Positions 16,495 through 25,277 are shown, counted from the first letter of the stretch. The stretch is 64,000 nucleotides of DNA from Mucilaginibacter mallensis (GCF_900105165.1 NZ_LT629740.1:1984001-2048000); one strand, 5' to 3'. The notes: generated from the letters alone by a model not told the origin. Numbers and translations: made by a program.

Positions 16495-17958
16495 TTATTT
16501 CACAGGCAATGCTTCATTCGAATGGCCATTTTCATAAAAGATAACTTTAGTTACCTGCCCTTTATCATCTGTTATAAATTCAGCCTCGGCATTAAACTCT
16601 TTTACAAAAAACTTATTCTTAGTTTCCGGATAGACATTTAAGGGCCGCTGGTTACCCATCTGTATAGTCAACTGGCTGCCTTGTTTGGCTACTATGGCAA
16701 CCTGTTTTGAAGAAATAGCGTATTTACCGGTATAGCTTTGTAAAATGGCATCATCAACCTTAATTACTTTGCGGGTTACTGATATATTTAAGCCTTTAAA
16801 ACCATATACTTTGGCTACGCTATTTACAATGTCATTATTTATATTACCATTATCTGAGTTCACCATTACCACTACGCCGTTACCATCTTCAAAGCTTCCA
16901 TAATAAGCGCATCTGAAGCCTTCATTTGCGCCGCTGTGCGAAAAATATTTGGTGCTATCCCTGTTTATCACGAAAGTGCCTAAAGCTGCCTCATTGTCGA
17001 TATATGGCGTAAGCCTGAGCTGCGTCATTTGTTGGTTCAAAACCTTTGATGACTTTCCATGGTAGGCCAGTTGCGTTTCAATAATATATTTGGCAAGGTC
17101 GGTAGGGTTGGTCCATAAGCCGGCGGCGGCCTGCTCCGGATAGGTGTGGAATTTGCCTGGTATCTCTTTACCATCAGGCCGGTAGCCAGCAGCTAACAAT
17201 GCCGGTTTTACATTAACAGGAGGTTGGGTGTACGTGCTGCTTGTCATCCCCAATGGTTTCAATACATTATCATACATGTATTTATCATATGATTCGTGGG
17301 TAATATCCATCACTATCATTTGTGAAATAGTGATACCACCACCCGAGTATTCCGACTTTAAACCCGGTGCATACATAGAGCGGATAGCCGGTGAATTTGC
17401 TGGTTTTGTTCCGTTAAGTATCTGTACTAAAGTAGGTAAAGTATCTGTTGCTGAATAGCCTCCAAACCCATGTACTGTTAAACCTGCGGTATGGCTCAAT
17501 AGGTTGGCCACACTTATTTTTTTGTTTTTCGATAAGGAATCATACGGGAATTTCCAGGTAGTAAGGTAATTATTGATATCAGCATACAGATCTAATTTTT
17601 TATCCTGTACCAGTTTTAACACGCCTACCGCGTTCAATGACTTACTAATGGATGCTGCCTGGAAAAGTGTCTGAGCGGTTACCGGTATTTTAAGACTGTC
17701 ATCGGCATAACCATAACCTTTTGCCCACTCTATTTTATAATTGTGTATTACGGCGATGCTTACCCCGTGTATATGGTTATCCTTCATATCCTGCTGAATA
17801 CTGTATGGTGCATCGCCCTCAATTTGTATAGGTTTAAGTATATTGTTTTCAACCCGGCTAATTTTGTCTGCGATAGCAGGATCAACGGTTTGCGCACGGG
17901 TTTTAAATTGAAGAAATAGTAAAGATGCAAGTATGAGTGACAGGCGGATTGATCTCAT
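16495..17958 (-). CDS. serine hydrolase, class C beta-lactamase/penicillin-binding-protein-like
   Basis: The 487-residue exported enzyme has a signal peptide (residues 1-22). The S-x-x-K motif is SISK at 103-106, the Y-x-N equivalent appears as YSG in SEYSGGGI near residue 205, and the H-x-G triad equivalent is HSGANEGF near residue 345. LLSHTAGL lies between. The Asn-to-Gly change in the second motif is common in esterase-like members. A C-terminal lipocalin-like DUF3471-type tail (YTGKYAISSKQVAI onward) is present. It probably acts as a D-aminopeptidase or esterase in the periplasm rather than a true beta-lactamase. Confidence 0.9.
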   Translation of the reverse strand: MRSIRLSLILASLLFLQFKTRAQTVDPAIADKISRVENNILKPIQIEGDAPYSIQQDMKDNHIHGVSIAVIHNYKIEWAKGYGYADDSLKIPVTAQTLFQAASISKSLNAVGVLKLVQDKKLDLYADINNYLTTWKFPYDSLSKNKKISVANLLSHTAGLTVHGFGGYSATDTLPTLVQILNGTKPANSPAIRSMYAPGLKSEYSGGGITISQMIVMDITHESYDKYMYDNVLKPLGMTSSTYTQPPVNVKPALLAAGYRPDGKEIPGKFHTYPEQAAAGLWTNPTDLAKYIIETQLAYHGKSSKVLNQQMTQLRLTPYIDNEAALGTFVINRDSTKYFSHSGANEGFRCAYYGSFEDGNGVVVMVNSDNGNINNDIVNSVAKVYGFKGLNISVTRKVIKVDDAILQSYTGKYAISSKQVAIVAKQGSQLTIQMGNQRPLNVYPETKNKFFVKEFNAEAEFITDDKGQVTKVIFYENGHSNEALPVK

Positions 17959-18095
17959 TGGTTTATAGGTTTATATGATTATTTATAAATATAAACAGAT
18001 AATGGGATATGCTAATTATTTTTTGCTAAAAAGCATCCAATAGAGCCATCGTGTTTATTTTGCCAGGCTTATTTATTATGTTTGGTTAAGCATAT

Positions 18096-18584
18096 ATGGA
18101 TAGAGTTGCTACCTCAAAAGTTGGTTTGCAGTATTGGATAAGGATACCTGCACTAATAATTTCGATCGGTTATTTTGCATGGTTAATAATAGGGCGACGT
18201 GATAGTGGAGACAACCCTGAACTTGCATTTATTACTAACGGGTTGATGCTTTTTTCGCTATTTGTGATAGTGGTGGTTATAATTGTTTTAGGGTTTTTAC
18301 TTAGTCCACAAAAAATCACCATATCCGGTTATGGCATATTAATGCATGGTAATATGATGAAGCGGCAATTAGTTATTACTAAAGGGGATGTGCAAAAAAT
18401 ATATGTTACGCGCACTAAAAAGTCGGCAAGAGTTTCAGCCAGTGACAGAACTCTTTGTATAGATCTTAAAAATGGTAAAGAGGTGGAAATAAGTGAAGCC
18501 AGTTACGAGAACTTTGAATCGCTAAAATATGCGATATATGAATATCTGGAATATATAAATGCGAACAGTGAAACAGCCTTGTAA
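18096..18584 (+). CDS. hypothetical two-helix membrane protein
   Basis: The 162-residue protein has transmembrane segments at about residues 14-34 (WIRIPALIISIGYFAWLII) and 47-70 (LMLFSLFVIVVVIIVLGFLL). A soluble beta-rich tail (ITISGYGILMHGNMMKRQLV through a final helix) is compatible with a PH-like/bPH domain. No family was recognised. It stands alone on the plus strand. Confidence 0.65.
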   Translation: MDRVATSKVGLQYWIRIPALIISIGYFAWLIIGRRDSGDNPELAFITNGLMLFSLFVIVVVIIVLGFLLSPQKITISGYGILMHGNMMKRQLVITKGDVQKIYVTRTKKSARVSASDRTLCIDLKNGKEVEISEASYENFESLKYAIYEYLEYINANSETAL

Positions 18585-18646
18585 GCATAGCCACAAAGCA
18601 GTTTCATTGTTAATAATTTATAAAATCATCTATTAATATGATTTGC

Positions 18647-18988
18647 TTATTTAAAAGCTGATACGTGGGTGGTCTTTATGCTGAGTATAAAAGATTTACC
18701 TACACTAATCTTAATATTTTTATCCTGCAACATGGCTTTGATGGTTTCATCAGACTTTAAGGCTTCGAAAAGGTCGCGGGCTACTGCTGAACCGCTGATA
18801 TTGTTGGTTACCTTACCATTCTCCATGGTGATATTGAATGTATAACCCGATTTACCCCGGTCGCCGGCTGATTCAAAATCTGTTATATTTAATTTAAAGC
18901 TTTGATCTTCGTTAAAGCTTCTTTTCAGATGCAGGCGAATAACCGGGAGGTATTTTTTCCAGGTTTGTAAGTATTTTCTTTCTTCCAT
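18647..18988 (-). CDS. hypothetical protein, 113 residues
   Basis: The small soluble protein has a basic N-terminus (EERKYLQTWKKYLPVIRLHL), a beta-rich middle (YTFNITMENGKVTNNISGSA) and a helix (ARDLFEALKSDETIKAMLQ). There is no signal peptide or known motif. Coding is supported by uniform composition, an ATG start and isolation from other frames. Confidence 0.6.
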   Translation of the reverse strand: MEERKYLQTWKKYLPVIRLHLKRSFNEDQSFKLNITDFESAGDRGKSGYTFNITMENGKVTNNISGSAVARDLFEALKSDETIKAMLQDKNIKISVGKSFILSIKTTHVSAFK

Positions 18989-19196
18989 GTAGGGCGTAAA
19001 GGTATGATTTAAAATGAGAATAGGGGGGATATATACAGGTTAAAATGCCCAAAACGCATTTTCAATGTACAATACCGCAGCTAGTTGGCATGATATTTAA
19101 CGGCAATTACACCTGTTTAATATATTAATTTCAATTTTTGGTGAAACATTAGGAAAAGAAATTTAATATTACCGGGAGTAAATTTTATAGTAATAC

Positions 19197-19793
19197 ATGT
19201 ATTGGTACGAAGATGAGGTTAAACGCCTAGAGAATGATGGTTTAAAAAATGGATTTGGTGCCGATACCATTTTCTATGGCAGCTCAACCATGCGCTTGTG
19301 GACAAGCTTATATACAGATTTTGAGAGCCTTAAACCCGTTAATCTTGGTTTTGGCGGATCAACGCTAGCTGCCTGTGTATGGTTTTTTGAACGGATAATG
19401 ACCAATTATCATCCCAAAAAACTGGTAGTTTACGCAGGCGATAATGATTTGGGCGATGGGCGGCATCCCGAAGAAGTGTTCATTTTTTTTCAGCAACTGG
19501 TGGTAAAGGTGAATAAGCAGTTTGGCGATATTCCCTGCTATTTTGTATCACTAAAGCCAAGCGTTAGTCGTTGGAACATGGTCGACCAGTTTAAATTCAC
19601 CAATAATATAATTGAAACTGAAATTGTGAAGCACGATGGCAACTGGCATTTTATAGATGTTTTTAAGCAAATGATTGATGCCCAGGGACGCCCTAAAAAA
19701 GAATATTTTGTTAGTGACGGCCTGCATTTGAGCGAAAAGGGCTATCAGCTATGGAAAGAGGTAATAAATAGTTATATTGCAGGTAATGGTTAA
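19197..19793 (+). CDS. SGNH/GDSL hydrolase family protein
   Basis: The 198-residue cytoplasmic protein has SGNH blocks: nucleophile Ser in IFYGSSTMRLW (near residue 29), Gly in NLGFGGST (near 50), Asn in VVYAGDNDL (near 80), and the Asp/His pair in SDGLHLSEKGYQLW (near 180). There is no signal peptide. It is followed 65 bases later by another esterase on the same strand. Substrate unknown; the fold suggests an acyl esterase or lipase. Confidence 0.88.
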   Translation: MYWYEDEVKRLENDGLKNGFGADTIFYGSSTMRLWTSLYTDFESLKPVNLGFGGSTLAACVWFFERIMTNYHPKKLVVYAGDNDLGDGRHPEEVFIFFQQLVVKVNKQFGDIPCYFVSLKPSVSRWNMVDQFKFTNNIIETEIVKHDGNWHFIDVFKQMIDAQGRPKKEYFVSDGLHLSEKGYQLWKEVINSYIAGNG

Positions 19794-19857
19794 CTATTAA
19801 TTTACCTTCAATTAATATTCAGTGATGATATTTCCTGCATGAATAAGCTATATCAAA

Positions 19858-20586
19858 ATGAATAGGGAATATCACATATGGTATAGCAGCAGGCTGCAGC
19901 GCAACATGGAACTGCTGGTTTTTGGGCATGGTGGCAGGGCTGTATTAATGTTCCCGACCCGCATGGCCCGGTTTTATGATTATGAGAACTGGGGAATAGT
20001 AAATGCGTTGCGCGACAGAATCTGTAAGGGCGAACTCCAGTTGTTTTGTGTTGATAGTATTGATGCCGAAAGTTTTTACAACCAGTGGGTACACCCATCT
20101 GTACGTATTAACAGGTATATACAATATGAGCAGTATATTTTGCACGAAGTGCTCCCTTTTATGCGCTCTAAAAACGGTAATGATAATTTTGAAGTTGCCG
20201 GCTGTAGCATGGGTGCTTACCATGCTGTAAATATGGCCATGAAACACCCGTCATTGTTTAAAAAAGTAGTGGGGATGAGCGGCAGGTATGACCTGTCCAA
20301 ACAGATGCAGGATTTCAGGGACCTGTTTGATGGCTACCATGATGAAAATATTTATTTTAACATGCCCCGGCAGTTTGTCCCTAATCTGCACGACTGCTGT
20401 AATTTGGATGCTATCCGCGATATGGAAATTGTACTGGCCATTGGCGAAACAGATCCATTTATAAGCGATAATAAAGATTTTAGTCACCTGCTTTGCGACA
20501 AGGGTATACCTAACCAATTGTATGTATGGGGTTGTTATGCGCATAGGCCAAAATATTGGCGGCACATGGTGCAGTTGTATCTGTAG
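19858..20586 (+). CDS. alpha/beta hydrolase, putative esterase
   Basis: The 242-residue protein has the nucleophile elbow G-C-S-M-G in FEVAGCSMGAYHAV (Ser near residue 120), a likely acid in LAIGETDPF (near residue 200) and a C-terminal His (WRHMVQLYL). The motif pattern is that of the D-family esterase group related to COG4947. It lies in tandem with the SGNH hydrolase, suggesting a shared esterase role. Confidence 0.85.
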   Translation: MNREYHIWYSSRLQRNMELLVFGHGGRAVLMFPTRMARFYDYENWGIVNALRDRICKGELQLFCVDSIDAESFYNQWVHPSVRINRYIQYEQYILHEVLPFMRSKNGNDNFEVAGCSMGAYHAVNMAMKHPSLFKKVVGMSGRYDLSKQMQDFRDLFDGYHDENIYFNMPRQFVPNLHDCCNLDAIRDMEIVLAIGETDPFISDNKDFSHLLCDKGIPNQLYVWGCYAHRPKYWRHMVQLYL

Positions 20587-20624
20587 TTTGTTGGAGACAA
20601 CTCGAGCAAAAGGCGGAAAGTACG

Positions 20625-20704
20625 GGTGTCACCCTGAGCGATAGTCGAAGGGTAAACGCAGAGGCCTTTGCCCGCATACTTCGACTATCGCTCAGTATGA
20701 CACC
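20625..20704. repeat. inverted repeat, TGTCA...TGACA family, followed by a T tract
   Basis: Arms 20625-20652 and 20677-20704 are 28 bases with a few mismatches; the stem contains TGAGCGATAGTCGAAG. It is followed by T6, so on the plus strand it may terminate the esterase transcript. Confidence 0.8.
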
Positions 20705-20797
20705 TTTTTTAATCTTCGAATACCGATAGGGACATCCCCAACAAAAGCCAAAAACCTATATGATTTATGAACAGGCATTTGTTTATTTGTAATACCT

Positions 20798-21439
20798 ATG
20801 AAAATAAAAAACGTAATTTTCGATCTCGACGGCACTATTGCCGATACCTTGCCCTTATGCATCGCGGCCTTTAAAAAGAGTGTCGAGCCCTTGTTAAATA
20901 AGGAAATCAGCGAGCAGGAGATCATCGCAACTTTTGGCCCATCAGAAGAAGGTACTATCCGGAAACTTATCCCTGCACATGAAGAGGCCGGTGTAAAAGC
21001 TTACCTGCACCATTATGAGCAATTGCATTATACTTGTCCGGTTGCTTTTTCGGGAATAAGAGAGTTATTAGAGTTCTTAAAAACCAACGGTGTGCAACTG
21101 GCCATGGTTACCGGTAAGGGGATCCATAGTACACGCTTATCGTTAAAGCAATTTGACTTAGAGCAGTATTTTGCCATAATGGAAACAGGGTCACCAGAAA
21201 GGCCAAATAAGGTAAATGGTATACGTAATGTGTTAAGCCGGTTGAATGCGGATATAACCGAAAGTATTTATGTGGGCGATGCGCCAAGCGATATTATTTA
21301 TTGCAAAGAGATAGGCATCCCAATAGCCGCTGCTGCATGGGCAAGCACAACCAATGCAGGGGAATTAGCAAAGCTAAACCCCGACTGGCTGTTTAATACG
21401 GTGGATGAGTTTAAAATATGGATAGCTGACTTTATATAA
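20798..21439 (+). CDS. HAD family hydrolase (phosphoglycolate phosphatase-like)
   Basis: The 213-residue enzyme has HAD motif I in VIFDLDGTIADT (nucleophile Asp10, general acid Asp12), motif II Thr in LAMVTGKG near residue 108, Lys in motif III, and motif IV in YVGDAPSDI near residue 160. The helical cap between motifs I and II marks subfamily I (Gph/PGP-like). The substrate is probably a small phosphate ester. Confidence 0.9.
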   Translation: MKIKNVIFDLDGTIADTLPLCIAAFKKSVEPLLNKEISEQEIIATFGPSEEGTIRKLIPAHEEAGVKAYLHHYEQLHYTCPVAFSGIRELLEFLKTNGVQLAMVTGKGIHSTRLSLKQFDLEQYFAIMETGSPERPNKVNGIRNVLSRLNADITESIYVGDAPSDIIYCKEIGIPIAAAAWASTTNAGELAKLNPDWLFNTVDEFKIWIADFI

Positions 21440-21460
21440 TCAGGTTAATTTCCCCCGCCC

Positions 21461-21570
21461 ATTCAAGCGTCCACGCTTGAATGATAAAGAACTCGAGCGT
21501 CCACGCTCGTTAGAACAATACATGAGCGTGGACGCTCACAAAAGTTTAAGTTCAAGCGTGGACGCTTGAA
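21461..21570. repeat. cluster of four short palindromes arranged as a nested inverted repeat
   Basis: Units are at 21461-21482, 21494-21509, 21523-21538 and 21551-21570. Each has the core AGCGT-(CC or GG)-ACGCT and is self-complementary except for the central dinucleotide. Units 1 and 2 have CC, units 3 and 4 have GG, so unit 1 also pairs with unit 4 (TTCAAGCGT) and unit 2 with unit 3 (GAGCGT). It lies between convergent genes. Confidence 0.9.
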
Positions 21571-21592
21571 CTGGCGGTACGGGTACGGCTTT

Positions 21593-22357
21593 CTAATTCG
21601 TCAACGTTTTGATCTTTATATTCCTAAAGTTTACTTCAAAGCCATGGTCCTGCAATAGGATATGGCCTTTGTCGGCTTCGCCAAAGTTTTTCCATACTTT
21701 GTATTTACTTACCTTAACCAGCTCACTGTAGGCGTCGGATTTTCGCACATATTCCAATACTTTTACACCATTCAGGTAATGTTCAACGCGGTTATCGGGG
21801 TAAACAATAATTTCGCCGCTGTTCCAGTCGCCTATTGGCCTTATAATGCTTGGTGGTTTGTTGGCAGTTATAAGATCATATAATGATGCCAGTGTGCGGT
21901 CACCATCGCGCCCCAGTTTAGCATCTGGGTGCACGGCATCATCCAGTATCTGGTATTCGAGGCCAATAGCAGAGCCGCCTGTATGTTCCTGCAGCGTTAC
22001 AAAGTATTTAACCCCGCTGTTTGCACCTCTTGTCATCCTGAAATCGAACTTAAGATCAAAGGCGCTGTACTCCTTAACAGTTACAATATCGCCTACATTT
22101 TTTGCCTCTTCACCACCCGAATTCTGGATGGTCATTGTACCATCTTTTACTATCCAACCACCGGGTTTGGTAGGGAAAGTATCCATATTAGCGCCTATCC
22201 AGCCGTTTGATGTTTTGCCATCAAATAATAGTTGCCATCCTTCGCGCTTTTCCTCTTTTGTTAATTTATTATTGGCCTGCGCAAAGCTGGGCGTGGTATA
22301 AAACAAGCCAGAGCTTAGTAATAGTACCAGGGCCGTTTTACCAAATGTTGTTTTCAT
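21593..22357 (-). CDS. DUF1080 (3-keto-disaccharide hydrolase domain) exported protein
   Basis: The 254-residue protein has a signal peptide (residues 1-26). The jelly-roll DUF1080 fold is marked by GWQLLFDGKTSNGWIG near residue 40, then DLKFDFRMTRGANSGVKYFV, GLEYQILDD and WNSGEIIVYPDNRVEHYLNG. The family includes enzymes that cleave 3-keto-glycosides in the periplasm. It is the last gene of a three-gene exported unit with a TIM-barrel isomerase and a Gfo/Idh oxidoreductase, a setting that supports a 3-keto sugar route. Direct activity is not shown by sequence. Confidence 0.9.
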   Translation of the reverse strand: MKTTFGKTALVLLLSSGLFYTTPSFAQANNKLTKEEKREGWQLLFDGKTSNGWIGANMDTFPTKPGGWIVKDGTMTIQNSGGEEAKNVGDIVTVKEYSAFDLKFDFRMTRGANSGVKYFVTLQEHTGGSAIGLEYQILDDAVHPDAKLGRDGDRTLASLYDLITANKPPSIIRPIGDWNSGEIIVYPDNRVEHYLNGVKVLEYVRKSDAYSELVKVSKYKVWKNFGEADKGHILLQDHGFEVNFRNIKIKTLTN

Positions 22358-22387
22358 AAATAAATGTTTTAAGGTGGATATGTATTG

Positions 22388-23260
22388 CTATTTTTTTAAA
22401 TTATTCAAATATTTTATGCTCTCAGGCACCTGTGTTAATGAATTACTGCTTTCATCCTCAATATAATAATGCTGAACGCCGGCCTTAATAGCGGCATGCA
22501 TAACTTCAGCAATATTTATCTGCCCTGTACCTAGCACTACATCATTATCAGCAGAGGTGCCTCCTGTTGAATTACCTGGCACGCCCTTTTTCAAATCTTT
22601 GACATGGAGTGCCTTATACCTGCTACCATATTTATTAAGCAATCCGGCCGGATCCTGTCCCGGAAAAAATGCCCAGAGGATATCAAGCTCAAAGCTTACA
22701 TATTTTGGATCAGTATTTTTAACCAGGTAATCATAAAGCGTACCATCCTGGTAAGGCACAAATTCAAAACCATGGTTATGGTAGATAAACTCAAGGCCGT
22801 ATTTCTCTTTTAATATTTTGCCATATTTATTAAAGTCTTCCACTGCTTTTTGCGCGTTCTCTAAGGTGAAAGTACCTTTATGCGGTATGCCTGCGACCCT
22901 TACATAACTTGCTCCTAATGCTTTTGCATTTTTAGCTACTTCATCGGTTTTATTTATCAAATCATCATAGCTTACACCAAAGGATGAACAATGTATCCCC
23001 CGTTCATCCATCAGCTTGCGTATTTCGGCTGCTGTTTTCCCAAAAAGGCTCGAGAATTCTATGTCGGTAATGCCATTGCCCTTAACAATATCCAGCGTTC
23101 CCGGCATATCTTTTTGAAAGCTGTCGCGATAAGTATAAGATACAATACCCGGACTTTGCGGGAACAGCAGATCGCTACCCTGCGCGTAAACGTTTGTAAT
23201 AATGCAAAACGCAATAAACAGGCAGCTGTAGAATTTATATCTGGCCATAAATATTTTCAT
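22388..23260 (-). CDS. exported sugar phosphate isomerase/epimerase-like TIM-barrel protein
   Basis: The chosen ATG at 23260 gives MKIFMARYKFYSCLFIAF, a signal peptide ending near AYAQ-like sequence (NVYAQG). A further upstream start at 23338 would run 65 bases into the Gfo/Idh gene without conserved sequence. The 290-residue product has AP-endonuclease-2/xylose-isomerase-like motifs: GITDIEFSSLFGKTA, YHNHGFEF, SFELDILWAFFPGQDP and HVKDLKKG, with metal-ligand His/Glu/Asp residues. It probably isomerises or lyses a keto-sugar made by the adjacent dehydrogenase. Confidence 0.87.
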   Translation of the reverse strand: MKIFMARYKFYSCLFIAFCIITNVYAQGSDLLFPQSPGIVSYTYRDSFQKDMPGTLDIVKGNGITDIEFSSLFGKTAAEIRKLMDERGIHCSSFGVSYDDLINKTDEVAKNAKALGASYVRVAGIPHKGTFTLENAQKAVEDFNKYGKILKEKYGLEFIYHNHGFEFVPYQDGTLYDYLVKNTDPKYVSFELDILWAFFPGQDPAGLLNKYGSRYKALHVKDLKKGVPGNSTGGTSADNDVVLGTGQINIAEVMHAAIKAGVQHYYIEDESSNSLTQVPESIKYLNNLKK

Positions 23261-23273
23261 GAGGTTGATGTTG

Positions 23274-24617
23274 TTATACTTTAGGTTCCCAACCCGGTTC
23301 ATAGGTGCGGCTCCATAATTTTTGTGCTTCAGGATCATTTAAAATAAATCCCGTTTGTGGGTCTATTTTTAAATCACGGCCTACGCGCCAGGCAATATTA
23401 CCGAGTTGCATGCCCAGTATGCTCTTGTAGCCTATCTCCACATCACAGCTAGGGCGACTGTTAGTACGGATAGCATCCAGAAAGTTTGCTATATGCAGGC
23501 TATCCCATCCTACATCCGGACTTGTAGTATTACGCCCCTGTATAGCCTGATTCATCGTCGGTGCTACTTCGTTGATCAGTTTGCCATCGGGGTCATATAC
23601 TTTATAGCCGCCACCATCGGTATCAAGGCTGCCATTATCGCCATAAAATATTACACCGCGGTCGCTTCCCTCAATCTTTCTGCCGTTGGAGCTCCTACTT
23701 TCCCACATTAATGATTTACGGTCGGGGAAGTCCATAGTAATAATCTGTGTGTCAGGTGTTTGCCAATCATCTTTAAACTGGTACCTGCCACCTATAGAGG
23801 TTACATGTGATGGGAAATCGACACCTAAACCCCAACGGGCCACATCAACCTCATGGGTGCCATTATTTAATGCTTCGCCGGTTCCCCAATGCCAAAACCA
23901 ATGCCAGTTGTAATGGATCAGGCCATCCTGGTAGGTTAGGCGGGGAGCAGGACCCTGCCAGAGGTCATAATTAAGTTCAGTAGGTACGGTTCCGGGTTTC
24001 AGATAGGTTGCTTTGCGGTTATTGGTATACCATGCCTTGGCAAAATATACCCGGCCTATCAACCCCTTATGCAACTGATCAATAGCCTGTATCAATACCG
24101 GCACTGATCGGCGTTGCGCACCCATTTGTACTACTTTGTTGTATTTTCGGGCAGCGGCAACAGCAAGCTGACCCTCATGCGGGTTATGGCTCAGTGGTTT
24201 CTCTACATAAACATGCTTGCCGGCCTGGCATCCCATAATAGTAAGCGGTGCATGCCAGTGATCGGGGGTTGCTATATAGATAGCGTCAATATATTTATCT
24301 TCAAGTAATTTGCGGCAATCGCCTTCGGTACGCGGCGCATCAGTTTGCCCGGCATCAGTTACCGTTTTAATAGCTTTAGCAAATGTTCGCGTATCAACAT
24401 CACATAAAACAGATACACGGGTATTGCTTTGTTTGGCAAATGTGCCACACATGCTCCCGCCACGGCCATTAATGCCAATTACTGCTGTATAGATACGGTC
24501 ATTAGCGCCAATAATGTTTCTATAGCTTTTGGCACTCATAGCTGATAGTTTGTTCCCTATAGCAATACCGGCAGTAGTAATTGCCATTTTTTTGACAAAA
24601 TCCCGTCTTTTTTCCAT
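23274..24617 (-). CDS. Gfo/Idh/MocA family oxidoreductase with Tat signal
   Basis: The 447-residue protein begins MEKRRDFVKKMAITTAGIA, a twin-arginine signal, so a folded NAD(P)-bound enzyme is exported. The Rossmann region has AVIGINGRGGSM near residue 46 and the conserved EKP motif in YVEKPLSHNPHEG near residue 142. The C-terminal alpha/beta domain contains the substrate-site residues HWHWFWHWGTGEALNNGTHE. It heads the operon with the isomerase and DUF1080 genes and likely oxidises a sugar hydroxyl. Confidence 0.92.
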   Translation of the reverse strand: MEKRRDFVKKMAITTAGIAIGNKLSAMSAKSYRNIIGANDRIYTAVIGINGRGGSMCGTFAKQSNTRVSVLCDVDTRTFAKAIKTVTDAGQTDAPRTEGDCRKLLEDKYIDAIYIATPDHWHAPLTIMGCQAGKHVYVEKPLSHNPHEGQLAVAAARKYNKVVQMGAQRRSVPVLIQAIDQLHKGLIGRVYFAKAWYTNNRKATYLKPGTVPTELNYDLWQGPAPRLTYQDGLIHYNWHWFWHWGTGEALNNGTHEVDVARWGLGVDFPSHVTSIGGRYQFKDDWQTPDTQIITMDFPDRKSLMWESRSSNGRKIEGSDRGVIFYGDNGSLDTDGGGYKVYDPDGKLINEVAPTMNQAIQGRNTTSPDVGWDSLHIANFLDAIRTNSRPSCDVEIGYKSILGMQLGNIAWRVGRDLKIDPQTGFILNDPEAQKLWSRTYEPGWEPKV

Positions 24618-24769
24618 GAAATTCAGTTTTGATTAACTGGTTTATTATTGGTTAAATATTCTAATATATATAGAAATTTAAAGCTATAAAATGATATGTA
24701 AGATAACAACGAAAAAATGATTGTATCTGTTTTATTACGATAGCTTATGTAGTTTATAAGGATAGTTGT

Positions 24770-24816
24770 CAAATTAAAAAAGGATTGCTCTTTTCCGAAC
24801 AATCCTTTTTAATTTG
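24770..24816. terminator. rho-independent terminator
   Basis: CAAATTAAAAAAGGATTG (24770-24787) pairs with CAATCCTTTTTAATTTG (24800-24816) with one bulge. A tracts and T tracts on both sides allow termination in both directions. Confidence 0.8.
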
Positions 24817-24821
24817 ATAGA

Positions 24822-24918
24822 TGTTCCCAGAGATACGTTTTTCGAACTATTTCTTAAAACAGCTGAAAGAGTTAACTAATTTCTGAAAAGGCGCATTTAT
24901 GGTTCTTTGAGTCTAAAT
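24822..24918 (-). repeat. degenerate repeat, copy 1 (terminator-linked)
   Basis: It shares blocks with 33954-34049: GATACRTTTTNCGAACT, CAGCT-A-AAGAGTTA-CTAA, TTTCTGAAAAGG and ATTTATGGTT followed by TTTGAGTCTA. An inner hairpin pairs AACTNTTT with AAAGAGTT. On the minus strand each copy is followed within about 20 bases by a terminator. Confidence 0.7.
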
Positions 24919-24930
24919 AGGTATTGGTGA

Positions 24931-25250
24931 TCCTGGTATGATATCGAAGATTTAAGGAAGATCGCCTCATTCAACGATCCTAATAATCCATGGGTGCATT
25001 CCTTTATTTATGATTCTTTTTGCGCGGATTGTAGTCGGTTACTGAATGGCTGTCCACCGTTCCCGGCTATCATTATCATATTAATCAAAACGCTTACACT
25101 TCGCCTGATACTCCCATAACCTGGTTCGAGAGCGGTCTTCCAAACATATCTGATAATAAACTTTACGGTCTTTGTAAAACATACATTATTGATCGTAATT
25201 ATTACCATGGGTATGATTTATTAAATTCCCAAGCGTTAACAAGGACTTAA
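24931..25250 (+). pseudogene. frameshifted remnant of an unidentified gene
   Basis: Frame 1 is open from 24931 (SWYDIEDLRKIASFNDPNNP, continuing WVHSFIYDSFCAD). From 25035 a second frame is open to a TAA at 25248-25250 (GYHYHINQNAYTSPDTPITW and then FESGLPNISDNKLYGLCKTY). Both have amino-acid-like composition and abut, so a single frameshift would join about 105 residues. No start codon or family was recognised, and chance open frames cannot be excluded. Confidence 0.35.
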
Positions 25251-25277
25251 AATTATCTTAACAAGAGTAGTGTTTCT

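Larger units (their letters stand above)
24618..25277. other. 660-base intergenic region: terminator, degenerate repeat and gene remnant
   Basis: This gap between divergent loci holds an AT-rich promoter zone for the Gfo/Idh gene (24618-24760), a terminator hairpin at 24770-24816, a copy of the degenerate repeat at 24822-24918, and reading-frame remnants at 24931-25250. The ECF sigma factor promoter must also lie near its right end. No intact gene was found. Confidence 0.7.

Noticed and set aside
16495..17958. Call as antibiotic-resistance class C beta-lactamase
   Set aside because: The second motif is YSG rather than YxN and a C-terminal lipocalin-like tail is present, fitting esterase or peptidase-type family members better.
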